A stretch of 24,105 bases of DNA from the NCBI GenBank assembly GCA_036260415.1, contig DASZZX010000276.1, positions 1-24,105 of the forward strand, given 5' to 3'. Numbering within the stretch: position 1 is the stretch's first letter; each line of letters begins with the position of its first letter. Both the position numbers and the translations under genes were made by a program. This stretch comes from DASZZX01 sp036260415 (GTDB taxonomy: Bacteria > Actinomycetota > Nitriliruptoria > Nitriliruptorales > JAHWKO01). The notes below the pieces were generated by a model. That model was not told the DNA's origin, searched no databases, and saw only the letters and a program-made list of their open reading frames with translations. Shown piece by piece: positions 1-7,353 of this stretch.

Positions 1-145
1 CGCCGCTGTACATCCCCGCGTAGAGGTAGCCGGCGGCGGGCGTGGCCGGGTTGGCCGCGACCGCCGGGCCGGCGGCGGTGCCGACCAAGGTGGCGGCGGT
101 GAGCCAGGCCGCGATGGACGCGACGAGGGCGCGTGCGGACCTCAT
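1..145 (-). CDS. Secreted protein, N-terminal signal peptide only (partial)
   Basis: Only the first 48 codons are inside the window; the gene runs off the left edge. The start is ATG at 145, preceded on the minus strand by a GGGGG run about 7 bases upstream that could serve as ribosome binding site. The translation begins MRSAR, followed by a hydrophobic alanine-rich stretch (about residues 6-26) and an AVA/A site around residues 28-31, which fits a Sec signal peptide. The mature start is rich in Ala and Pro and then reads GYLYAGMYSG. It lies 103 bases downstream of the membrane GT2 gene on the same strand and may be co-transcribed with it. The function cannot be told from this fragment; an extracellular or wall-associated protein is the most that can be said. 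Confidence 0.7.
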   Translation of the reverse strand, partial: MRSARALVASIAAWLTAATLVGTAAGPAVAANPATPAAGYLYAGMYSG

Positions 146-248
146 CGTTGGACCCCCGTGACGTGTGGACCTGGGCGAGGCTCGGACCCGGTGGCGCTCC
201 CTCGCGCGGTATCGACGCTCTCTCAGAACCCCTTGAGTACCCGAACGG

Positions 249-1427
249 TCAGCCGCTGGTCCCGTGGCCATCGCCGCGGTGCGGCGTGTGGTACCAGCCC
301 GCGGCCCGGCGGCTGACCACCCGGACCGGCAGCCACAGCGCGGCCAGGAGGGTGACGAACGGGTAGCGCAGCAGGTAGCGGGCGGGGATGCGCTCCCGCC
401 ACAGCAACAGCAGCGGGTAGGCGACCTGGAACAGGGCCGCCGCCGCCCACAGCCACCAGGGCAACAGCAGGGGGCTCCGGGCGATCACGGCGGTCACCGC
501 GAGCAGGCCGGAGATCAGCGCCAGGAACGACCGTCCCGGCTGCGACAGGCGCACGAGCAGGTCCAGCGGCGCCATCGACCGCCGGCGGGCCGCGGCCCGC
601 AGCAGTGGCAGCGCCGACCGGCGCGCGACCTCCCGCTTGCCGGCCATCCACCGGCTGCGCTGGCGCAACGCCACCGCGAGGCCGGAGGGCTTCTCGTCGC
701 GCACGCGCACGTCGTGCAGCCACACCACCCTCCGCCCGGCGAGCTCCAGGCGCACCAGGAGCTCCTGGTCCTCGGCAGGCGAGGTGCCGAACCCACCGGC
801 GAGCTCCAGCACCGGGCCGGTCAGGCACATGCCGGTGCCGCCCAGATCCGCCGACCACCCCAGGTTGCGGCGTGCGAGTTGGACACTGCGGTTGCTGGCC
901 CAGTAGGTCAGCGCCGAAGCGGTGGCCAGCGCCGAGCTGTCAGGGTTGGCCACGTCCAGGTAGGCCTGGAGGACCTGGTGGCCGGCGTCCAGCTCGTCGG
1001 CGAAGCGGGCCAGCAGGTAGGGGGGAACGCGGTTGTCCGCGTCGAGGACGACCAGCGCCTCGTCGCTGCCGAGCGGTTCGGAGTCCAGGTGGGCGGCGAG
1101 CGCCGGTCCCTTTCCGGCGGGTCCACCCGTGCGCTCCACCACCCGGGCGTGGCGGGCAGCGACCCGCGCGGTGGCGTCCGTGCAGCGGTCGGCGACGACC
1201 ACCACCTCGTAGGCGGACGGCCGGTAGTCCTGGCTGCGGAGGTCGGTGAGGAGCCGGTCGATGACCGCCTCCTCGTCGTGGGCAGGGACCACCACGCGGA
1301 AGCGCCGGCGGCGAGGTCCCGTCGGCGCGGGCGGCGGCGTGCGCCAGCCCCACATCGCGATGACCGCGTTGTAGGCGACCAGCGCCAGCAGCGACCACTG
1401 CAGCGCGTGGGCGACGACCCGTAGCAT
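249..1427 (-). CDS. Membrane-anchored family 2 glycosyltransferase (processive-type)
   Basis: A 392-residue inner-membrane GT2 enzyme expected to transfer a sugar from a nucleotide donor on the cytoplasmic face. Order: one N-terminal membrane segment (about 8-26), a GT-A domain (about 42-265) and about three C-terminal membrane segments (about 300-372). Visible motifs are VVVPAHDEE at 45-53, the metal-binding DAD at 129-131, the catalytic-type EDQE at 219-222 and QRSRW at 256-260, matching the D, DxD, ED and Q/RxxRW series of poly-N-acetylglucosamine and cellulose synthase relatives. The length is close to PgaC-like proteins. There is no PgaD, PgaB or BcsB partner nearby, so the polymer and donor are unknown. 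It is divergent from the UDP-GlcNAc 2-epimerase gene across a 74-base gap. The start is ATG at 1427; no strong ribosome binding site is visible. Confidence 0.88.
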   Translation of the reverse strand: MLRVVAHALQWSLLALVAYNAVIAMWGWRTPPPAPTGPRRRRFRVVVPAHDEEAVIDRLLTDLRSQDYRPSAYEVVVVADRCTDATARVAARHARVVERTGGPAGKGPALAAHLDSEPLGSDEALVVLDADNRVPPYLLARFADELDAGHQVLQAYLDVANPDSSALATASALTYWASNRSVQLARRNLGWSADLGGTGMCLTGPVLELAGGFGTSPAEDQELLVRLELAGRRVVWLHDVRVRDEKPSGLAVALRQRSRWMAGKREVARRSALPLLRAAARRRSMAPLDLLVRLSQPGRSFLALISGLLAVTAVIARSPLLLPWWLWAAAALFQVAYPLLLLWRERIPARYLLRYPFVTLLAALWLPVRVVSRRAAGWYHTPHRGDGHGTSG

Positions 1428-1454
1428 GGAGCGCTCGAACAGCCGGACGTCGCG

Positions 1455-1460
1455 AGCGTA
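1455..1460 (-). promoter_or_regulatory. Possible -10 box for the membrane GT2 gene
   Basis: The minus strand reads TACGCT, matching the actinobacterial TAnnnT -10 pattern, 27 bases before the ATG at 1427 in the short divergent gap. No convincing -35 element is seen. The pattern is short, so chance occurrence is possible. Confidence 0.25.
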
Positions 1461-1501
1461 GAGCCCGCGCGCCGGGTCGCGGTCGGAACGATCGGTGTGC
1501 G

Positions 1502-2617
1502 ATGGCCCACGTCGAGGACCTCGCCCGACGCAGCGTCGCCGTGGTCCTCGGCACGCGTCCCGAGATCGTCAAGCTCGCGGAGATCGTGCGGCTGCTGGGG
1601 CCAGCAGCGCGGCTGGTCCACACCGGTCAGCACTACGCCCACGAGCTCGCGCGGCTCTTCCTCGACGAGTTCGACCTGCCGGAGCCGGACGTGCAGCTGA
1701 CGGTCGGGGGAACGTCACGCGGCCAGCAGATCGCGGAGGCGACCGGCCGGCTCGACGCCCATTTCGCGGCGGAGCCTCCTGCCGCCGTGGTCGTGCAGGG
1801 CGACACCAACACGGTCCTGGCCGGGGCGCTGGCGGCCAACGCGCGCGGGATCGCGCTGGTGCACGTCGAGGCCGGGCTGCGCAGCTTCGACCGGGCCATG
1901 CCGGAGGAACACAACCGCGTGCTGACCGATCATCTGGCTGATCTGTGCCTGGCCCCGACTGAGGTCAACCGGGCCAACCTCCTCGCAGAGGGCATCGCGG
2001 ACGAGCGGATCGCGGTGACCGGCAACACGGTGGTGGAAGCACTGCAGCGGTTGCTGCCTCCTGCGGCGGAGCGCCAGCTCGAGTTGGCGTCGTTCGGACT
2101 ACAGGCCGCCGGGTTCGTGCTCGCCACCTTCCACCGGCCGGAGAACGTCGACCGCCCCGACCACCTGGCCGCGATCCTCGGAGAGCTCGGGGCGCTGCCC
2201 GTCCCGGTCGTGCTGCCGCTGCACCCACGGACGGCGGCGCGTGTGCGCGCGTTCGGCCTCGAGGACGTGCTCGCCAAGCTGGTCGTCACCGAGCCGCTGG
2301 GCTACCGCCGGTTCCTCGCCCTGGCGGCCGAGTGCGCAGCGCTGGTGTCCGACTCGGGCGGCGTGCAGGAGGAGGCCAGCGTCCTGAAACGCCCGGTGTT
2401 GGTCGTGCGCAACTCGACCGAGCGGCCCGAGGTGCTCGGCACGTTCGCCGAGCTCGTGCGGCCGGGACCGGACATGGGACGGGTCGCCGGCGGCTGGCTC
2501 GCGCAGCTCGATCGGTTGCACCTGCGGCTGGCGGAGGAGCCCGGTCCCTACGGCGACGGGACCGCCTCGGCCCGGTCGATGGCCGCCCTGCGGCAGCTGC
2601 TGGCCCGGAGCGGGTGA
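1502..2617 (+). CDS. wecB: UDP-N-acetylglucosamine 2-epimerase (non-hydrolysing)
   Basis: Interconverts UDP-GlcNAc and UDP-ManNAc in the cytoplasm, supplying ManNAc-type donors for surface glycans. The 371-residue length fits the family. Hallmarks in order: GTRPEIVKLA near residues 17-26, QGDTNT at 99-104 (Asp101), HVEAGLRS at 121-128 (Glu123), PEEHNR at 134-139, FHRPEN at 210-215 (His211), SDSGGVQEE at 283-291 and VRNSTERPE at 302-310. The acidic residues and His correspond to the catalytic set known from E. coli WecB. The start ATG at 1502 lacks a clear ribosome binding site, but the first motif would not allow a much later start. Its stop shares a base with the next start (TGATG), implying translational coupling. 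No UDP-ManNAc dehydrogenase (WecC) is in the window. The orthologue mnaA carries the same activity in Gram-positives. Confidence 0.95.
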   Translation: MAHVEDLARRSVAVVLGTRPEIVKLAEIVRLLGPAARLVHTGQHYAHELARLFLDEFDLPEPDVQLTVGGTSRGQQIAEATGRLDAHFAAEPPAAVVVQGDTNTVLAGALAANARGIALVHVEAGLRSFDRAMPEEHNRVLTDHLADLCLAPTEVNRANLLAEGIADERIAVTGNTVVEALQRLLPPAAERQLELASFGLQAAGFVLATFHRPENVDRPDHLAAILGELGALPVPVVLPLHPRTAARVRAFGLEDVLAKLVVTEPLGYRRFLALAAECAALVSDSGGVQEEASVLKRPVLVVRNSTERPEVLGTFAELVRPGPDMGRVAGGWLAQLDRLHLRLAEEPGPYGDGTASARSMAALRQLLARSG

Positions 2618-3651
2618 TGCGCGGATGGTGGCGTGTGCGGCGGCGGCTGCAGGGTGCCGGCGCCCCGACCGTCGACGCCCGCCCGCCGGGCCTGTCGTTC
2701 GGCGCGTGGGAGCGGCTCGCGTCGGACGTGCTGGTGGTGTGCCACCCGGACTGGCGCGGGGTGCGGGTGGCCGCGTACGCGCACCGGGAGCCGGTCGTGG
2801 AGGTGGCCGATGCCGGGCGCTGGGCGGCGGACCTCGCCGCTCAGGTGGAGCAGGCCGGTGTGCGCACCGTGGTGGCGCATGGCTACCCACCGGGCACCGA
2901 CCGCCTGCTGCGCGAGCTGGCCCGCCGCGGGGTGCGAGGGCTGGTGGTCCTGCACTCCTCGATGGCGCAGCACGGCGGCGAGGCGGGCGAGGCTGCCGTG
3001 GCGGACGCGGTGGCCACGCTGGCGCGCGACCGGGTGGTGGAGCGGATCGGCTTCGTCAAGCAGGGCCTGGCCGAGGCCTTCGCCGAGCTGGGGTACCCGG
3101 CCAGCTGGGTGCCCAACCGCGCCCCGCGACTGCCGGCGGTCGAGCGGCTGGACCTGGGCCGTGACCGCTTCCACGTCGGTGTGTTCGCGGAGCCGTTCTG
3201 GCGCAAGAACGTCGTGACCCAGCTGGCGGCGGTCGCTCTGCTCGACGGGCGGGCACGAGCGCACGTGCTCCACCGCCCCGAGGTCGGCTATCTGCGGGCA
3301 TTGGACGTCGCCGAGCACGGGGAGGTGGCTTGGGAGCGGTTCGTTCAGCTGCAGGCCAGCGTCGACCTGAACCTGTACGTCACCCTCTCCGAGTGCTACC
3401 CGCTGTCGCCCATCGAGAGCTACCTGTGCGACGTGCCGTGCCTGACGTCGCGCGCCAGCAGCGTGTTCCGCGACGACCCGGCGCTGTGGGCGGTGACGAC
3501 CGTCGAGACACCCGACGACCCGCAGGCGATCGCCGACGGGGCGCGCCGACTGCTGGAAGGTCGCGACGAGGCCGTCCGGCGGGCCCGCAGCTGGATCGCA
3601 CGGTGGGACGAGCTGGCGGGGGAGCGGTGGCGCGACTTCACGCGTGGGTGA
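2617..3651 (+). CDS. GT-B fold glycosyltransferase (GT4-like)
   Basis: A 344-residue predicted cytoplasmic retaining glycosyltransferase. The open frame extends upstream through the epimerase gene, but the ATG at 2617 is chosen because it overlaps the epimerase stop (TGATG) and has GGAG at 2607-2610, six bases upstream; the upstream extension is low-complexity Arg/Ala shadow. The N-terminal half has alternating beta/alpha segments ending in hydrophobic strands (VLVVCHP at 38-44, VVLHSSM at 110-116). The C-terminal half holds a GVFAEPFWRKN stretch at 188-198 and the GT4-type E-x7-E motif from Glu259 to Glu267 (ECYPLSPIE), followed by DVPCLTS. It is coupled to the UDP-GlcNAc 2-epimerase gene, so a ManNAc-type donor is a reasonable guess but not shown. 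Donor and acceptor are unknown. Confidence 0.85.
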   Translation: MRGWWRVRRRLQGAGAPTVDARPPGLSFGAWERLASDVLVVCHPDWRGVRVAAYAHREPVVEVADAGRWAADLAAQVEQAGVRTVVAHGYPPGTDRLLRELARRGVRGLVVLHSSMAQHGGEAGEAAVADAVATLARDRVVERIGFVKQGLAEAFAELGYPASWVPNRAPRLPAVERLDLGRDRFHVGVFAEPFWRKNVVTQLAAVALLDGRARAHVLHRPEVGYLRALDVAEHGEVAWERFVQLQASVDLNLYVTLSECYPLSPIESYLCDVPCLTSRASSVFRDDPALWAVTTVETPDDPQAIADGARRLLEGRDEAVRRARSWIARWDELAGERWRDFTRG

Positions 3652-3661
3652 GAGCAACGCG

Positions 3662-5503
3662 TCACGGTCCCGCGGAGGACAGCTCCGGCAGCTCGTACAG
3701 GACCGTCGCGCCGTCGCGGGCGACCTCCCGGTAGCCGACCTGGTTGACGTACCGCACCACGGCAGGATGGTCGCCGTCCACCACGACCCAGCGCGCGCCG
3801 ACGTCGCGTGCCGAACCCCGGCCCTCGGTCGGCGCGACCGCAACGTCCGGATCCTCCTGCAGCGCGAGGATGTCCCGGTACAGCGGGATCGACGCGAGCC
3901 GGTCCAACCGCCACACGGGCGTCCTGGAACCGAACCCGACCGCGATCGGGTGCGCGTGGTGGGTGGCCCAGATCATGGCGGAACCCTGCTGGTCTCCGTG
4001 CCCACCCAGGCCGGAACGGAAGCCCAGCGGCACGTTCACGACCGCGCCGGGCCCGCCGTTCGCGACGACGTCGTAGACGGCGGGGACGGCCCGTGCCTGC
4101 AGCGAGCCGAACCTCGTCACGCTGTCGAGGACCACCAGCGCGGTCACGAGGGCCAACGTCGATGCGCGGCCGATCCGGCCGCGCCCCTCCTGGAGGCTGC
4201 GGTACCCGAAGCCGGCCAGCAGCCCCAGCCCCAGGGCGGTCAGGGTCAGGAACCGGATGGGCGACCGCAACCCCGTGAGGCTGGGGACGTGCGACAGCCA
4301 GCTGAACGGCATCAGCGACGACATGGTCCCGTCGCCAGCTGGGGCGGCGACCTCGAAGGGAACGAACGCGCGACCGTTGACGTGCAGCAGCGGCCCGAGG
4401 GCGAGCAGCATCCCGCCCGCTGCCAGGAGCCCGCTCCATCTCACCAGCGGGCGGGTTCGCCATCGGATCAGCCCGGCGGCCGCCAGCACGAGGGTGGCTC
4501 CACCCAGGTAGGCCGTCCCGTCGCCGGGGAGACCGTCGAGACGTTCGATGACCTCGACCGTGCGCCAGCCCGCGCGGGCGTGACGCTGGCTGGGAACCAG
4601 GAAGCTGAGCAGGTCGGCCGAGTACTGCCGCGCCCCGCCGAGACCGTTCACACCGGGACTCTCGCCGACCAGGAGAGCACGGACCATGGCCGCGCCGAGA
4701 GGGGCGGTCAGGAGTGCCGCCAGGGCTGCCCCCGGCCACAGCCGACGCGTCGCTGCCCGCAGGTTCCGCAACGCCGTGCTGCGGCGGACCCAGAGCCAGC
4801 CGGCGGCGTAGGCGGTGAGGGTCAGCGCCGTGAAGGTGGCGATCGTCAGGTCCGTGTACACGGCGCACGCGACCACGACGCCGAGCGCCAGCGAGTCGCG
4901 CCGTCGCCCCGATCGGAGCGTGGCCCGCAGCGCGAGCAGGCCGAGCGGGAGCCAGACCGTGAACGCCAGGTTCACGTGTTCGATCGCGAGGCGGTCCACC
5001 AGCGTGGGGGCGAACCCGTAGGCGAGCCCGGCCACGAACGACGACGACCCGTCCAAGCCGACGTCCCGTGCCAGCAGGAACGTGCCCAGCCCGGCCAGGA
5101 CGAGGGAGGACGCGGCGATCAGGTTGTACGCCGGTCCCACGCCGAGCAGCCACTGCAGCGGGATCGATGCTGCCGCCAGGAGCGGCATGAGCGTGTGGAA
5201 CACCAGGGTGGTACCGACCGGGTGGAACATCTGGGTGGTGTACAGCGGGTAGCGGAGGTGCTCCACGGAGTCCCTGACCCACCAGAACCCCCAGACGTAG
5301 GCTCCGGCGTCGCCCCCGACCGGCACGTGGGTGAAGAGGCGGCTGAAGTACGACCAGGCGACCAGGGCGAAGACCGCCACGTAGGCGAGCGTGACCAGTG
5401 CGATCTGCGGCCACGACGTCCTGCTGCTGGCGGGCATCGATGGGCGGCGGTCGCGTGGCCGCCAGGGCTCACGCCGCCCACCGAGCTGGGTGTCCGCGGT
5501 CAC
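3662..5503 (-). CDS. Polytopic membrane protein, GT-C-like glycosyltransferase
   Basis: About 613 residues with roughly ten or more hydrophobic segments and a soluble C-terminal region from about residue 460. After a 33-residue basic N-terminus and the first membrane segment (about 34-53), the first outer loop carries GGDAGAYVWGFWW with Asp65, the place where GT-C enzymes keep their catalytic acidic residue. GT-C proteins take sugars from polyprenyl-phosphate donors on the outer membrane face; the donor here is unknown. The start is GTG at 5503, which overlaps the stop of the upstream GT2 gene by four bases (GTGA); ATG at 5437 is an alternative but has no ribosome binding site. The gene ends 10 bases from the convergent stop at 3651. 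An uncharacterised YfhO-like or similar polytopic family is an alternative assignment. Confidence 0.8.
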   Translation of the reverse strand: MTADTQLGGRREPWRPRDRRPSMPASSRTSWPQIALVTLAYVAVFALVAWSYFSRLFTHVPVGGDAGAYVWGFWWVRDSVEHLRYPLYTTQMFHPVGTTLVFHTLMPLLAAASIPLQWLLGVGPAYNLIAASSLVLAGLGTFLLARDVGLDGSSSFVAGLAYGFAPTLVDRLAIEHVNLAFTVWLPLGLLALRATLRSGRRRDSLALGVVVACAVYTDLTIATFTALTLTAYAAGWLWVRRSTALRNLRAATRRLWPGAALAALLTAPLGAAMVRALLVGESPGVNGLGGARQYSADLLSFLVPSQRHARAGWRTVEVIERLDGLPGDGTAYLGGATLVLAAAGLIRWRTRPLVRWSGLLAAGGMLLALGPLLHVNGRAFVPFEVAAPAGDGTMSSLMPFSWLSHVPSLTGLRSPIRFLTLTALGLGLLAGFGYRSLQEGRGRIGRASTLALVTALVVLDSVTRFGSLQARAVPAVYDVVANGGPGAVVNVPLGFRSGLGGHGDQQGSAMIWATHHAHPIAVGFGSRTPVWRLDRLASIPLYRDILALQEDPDVAVAPTEGRGSARDVGARWVVVDGDHPAVVRYVNQVGYREVARDGATVLYELPELSSAGP

Positions 5504-7239
5504 GGCCGTTCCAGATGCCGGGTCGCGCGGGCACGTCCCAACGCCAGGGCCAGCGTCGAGCGCTGGAAGCCCCCGGACGCCTGATGGACGCGGTGCCGCA
5601 CGAGCGGGCGCGGGACGAGCCCGAACGCGCCGCCCGCCGCGACGATGCGGGCCCAGAAGTCCCAGTCCTCGCAGTAGATCCAGGCCAGCTGGGGATCGAA
5701 GCGGATCCCGAGGTCGCGGACGCGCATGTCGACCAGGGCGGCGGTGGACACGATCGGGTTCTCGCGTCGACCCACACGCCGGTCGAAGGGCGGCTTGGCC
5801 TCCACGCCCTGGTAGCCGCCGAAGAAGCGGGTCCAGGTGGCGACCGCCCAGAGCCGTTCGTCGCGCCGCAGGCCGACCGCACAGGCGGCTACGAAGTCGG
5901 GCTCGAGCACGTCGTCCTGGTCCAGGAACACGAACGCGTCGCCGGTCATCGCCTCCAGCGCGCGGTTGCGTGCCGCGCTCACTCCACGGTTCGCCTGGCG
6001 CAGCACGCGCACCAGTCGGGGACTGCGGTTCGACCACCGCTCGAGGGTCTCGTCGACCTCCGACGAGCGCGAGCCGTCGTCCACCAGGACGACCTCGTGA
6101 GGTGACTGTGACTGCGCCAGCACCGAACGAACCGCCTGGTCGAGGAACCGCACGTCGCGGAACACGGGGATCGCCACCGAGACCCGCGCCGCCCGGCCGG
6201 GCGCGGGTCGCGGCGTCTCGGGGTCGGACCGCGGAGCCCTGGCGGGCCGGATCGAGCCCGCCGCGTCGTCCGCCACGATCAGCGACGCCAGCCCATCCTC
6301 GTCGTGCCAGGTGGGAGCCGACGGCCACGCGCGGGAGGCGGCACTGCCCGCGGCCACGACCACCGGCGTGCCAGCTTGCCGCTGCCGGACGACCTCGCTG
6401 CTCGGCAGGTGGTAGGGGTCGCCGAGGAGGATCAGGTCGACCGGCGGCGGAGCGTCGGTGCGCTCGAGGCCTTCGGCGAGCGTCGAGGGCATCCCGGCCA
6501 TGGCCCGCCAGGCGCTGCCCTGCCAGATCTCGTCGTCGCGGTCGTGGCACGACACGAACACCTTCAGCGGCTCGATCTCGCAGCCGGACAGGGCCCGCAG
6601 CATCTCCGGCGTGCGGCTCAGCCGGGAGACCGGCTCGGGCAGCCACACATTGTGGGCGCCACGTCCGCGGGGATGTCCGGCATCCGCCCACTCCGGAGAC
6701 AGGACGCGCACGCGCAGGCCGAGGTCGGACAGGTGGTCGCCCGCCTGCGCGGAGAACGTGACCACGTCGTCCGCCCACCGGTAGGCGACCAGTTCCCAGT
6801 CCACCTCGTGGTCCAGCTCGGTCCCGGTGGCGTCCAGCGTCCCGGCGACCGCGAGCAGCCGCAGGCCGGTTCCGCTTCCGGCGACGACCACGACCTGCCG
6901 CCGGTCGCGCTCGGGGCATGACGCCTGCTCGAGGACGAACATCCCGGCGAGGCCGGACCGGTCGGCGACCACGATGCCGTCGCCGGGCCGGGTCGCCCGT
7001 TCGAGGTACCGCGCGGTCCGCCAGCTGTCGACCAGCGCCGGGGGTGTGGCGACGAACGGGGACCGCGGGGCGGATGATCGGCCGAGAGATCCGGCGCGTC
7101 CGAGGTCGGGGACGTGCAGCTCGGCGGTCTCCCGGACCCGCAGCGCGTCAACCGCTGCCGCGACAAGGTCGGCTTCCCGCGCCGGCTCGCGCGGCAGACG
7201 GACCCGGTACCACACCTGCTGCCCCCGCGACCGGCGCAC
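5500..7239 (-). CDS. Two-part glycosyltransferase: N-terminal GT-B-like region plus C-terminal GT2
   Basis: 579 residues. The C-terminal part (about 353-579) is a clear GT2 domain: VSVAIPVFRD, VDDGS near 386-390, DQDD at 440-443 and EDWDFW from Glu524, the latter typical of GT2 enzymes that use an acidic base in an ED motif. The N-terminal 340 residues resemble a GT-B fold in rhythm (a DWELVAYRWAD segment, then a beta strand and VWLPEP linker), but I see no E-x7-E motif, so it may be inactive or of another family. The GTG at 7239 is the furthest possible start because an in-frame TGA immediately precedes it; a later start cannot be excluded. It is coupled to the GT-C-like gene by a GTGA overlap and divergent from the large plus-strand glycosyltransferase gene. 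No membrane segment is evident. Confidence 0.83.
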   Translation of the reverse strand: MRRSRGQQVWYRVRLPREPAREADLVAAAVDALRVRETAELHVPDLGRAGSLGRSSAPRSPFVATPPALVDSWRTARYLERATRPGDGIVVADRSGLAGMFVLEQASCPERDRRQVVVVAGSGTGLRLLAVAGTLDATGTELDHEVDWELVAYRWADDVVTFSAQAGDHLSDLGLRVRVLSPEWADAGHPRGRGAHNVWLPEPVSRLSRTPEMLRALSGCEIEPLKVFVSCHDRDDEIWQGSAWRAMAGMPSTLAEGLERTDAPPPVDLILLGDPYHLPSSEVVRQRQAGTPVVVAAGSAASRAWPSAPTWHDEDGLASLIVADDAAGSIRPARAPRSDPETPRPAPGRAARVSVAIPVFRDVRFLDQAVRSVLAQSQSPHEVVLVDDGSRSSEVDETLERWSNRSPRLVRVLRQANRGVSAARNRALEAMTGDAFVFLDQDDVLEPDFVAACAVGLRRDERLWAVATWTRFFGGYQGVEAKPPFDRRVGRRENPIVSTAALVDMRVRDLGIRFDPQLAWIYCEDWDFWARIVAAGGAFGLVPRPLVRHRVHQASGGFQRSTLALALGRARATRHLERP

Positions 7240-7310
7240 TCACCTGACCGCCACGGCGCCTCGCGCAACCGGGGCTGGCACCCCCCGCTTGGCGGCGAGC
7301 GACGACGTGG

Positions 7311-7320
7311 CCCTCGAGGG
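7311..7320. promoter_or_regulatory. Palindrome in divergent promoter gap
   Basis: CCCTCGAGGG is a perfect 10-base inverted repeat lying between the divergent starts at 7239 and 7354, just upstream of a TAGGCT box. Its position would suit an operator, but a 10-base GC-rich palindrome can arise by chance. Confidence 0.2.
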
Positions 7321-7330
7321 GGGCCGTCCG

Positions 7331-7336
7331 TAGGCT
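7331..7336 (+). promoter_or_regulatory. Possible -10 box for the large plus-strand glycosyltransferase
   Basis: TAGGCT fits the TAnnnT pattern and lies 17 bases before the ATG at 7354. A transcript starting about seven bases downstream would have a leader of roughly ten bases. No recognisable -35 element. Near-identical boxes occur in two other gaps of this window. Confidence 0.3.
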
Positions 7337-7353
7337 TCCGGCATCGTCGCGGG

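Noticed and set aside
146..248. Riboswitch or terminator before the left-edge secreted protein
   Set aside because: The 103-base gap has no stable long stem or recognisable aptamer pattern that I could follow by eye.
264..1424. Long plus-strand open frame opposite the membrane GT2 gene
   Set aside because: Gln/Arg/Pro-rich translation with no motif; the minus-strand frame has all GT2 motifs. Antisense shadows are normal at this GC content.
2332..2616. Upstream extension of the GT-B gene
   Set aside because: Overlaps the epimerase in another frame with low-complexity translation; ATG 2617 has a ribosome binding site and coupling overlap.
3644..5584. 646-codon plus-strand frame opposite the GT-C-like gene
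   Set aside because: Low-complexity charged sequence; the minus frame shows regular membrane segments.
5504..6919. N-terminal extension of the GT-C-like frame to about 1085 codons
   Set aside because: The upstream part is an out-of-frame reading of the GT2 gene; the GTGA overlap at 5500-5503 marks the true start.
7114..7353. Upstream extension of the large plus-strand glycosyltransferase
   Set aside because: Would overlap the divergent two-part GT2 gene, and the translation is Pro/Arg-rich; ATG 7354 or GTG 7432 is preferred.
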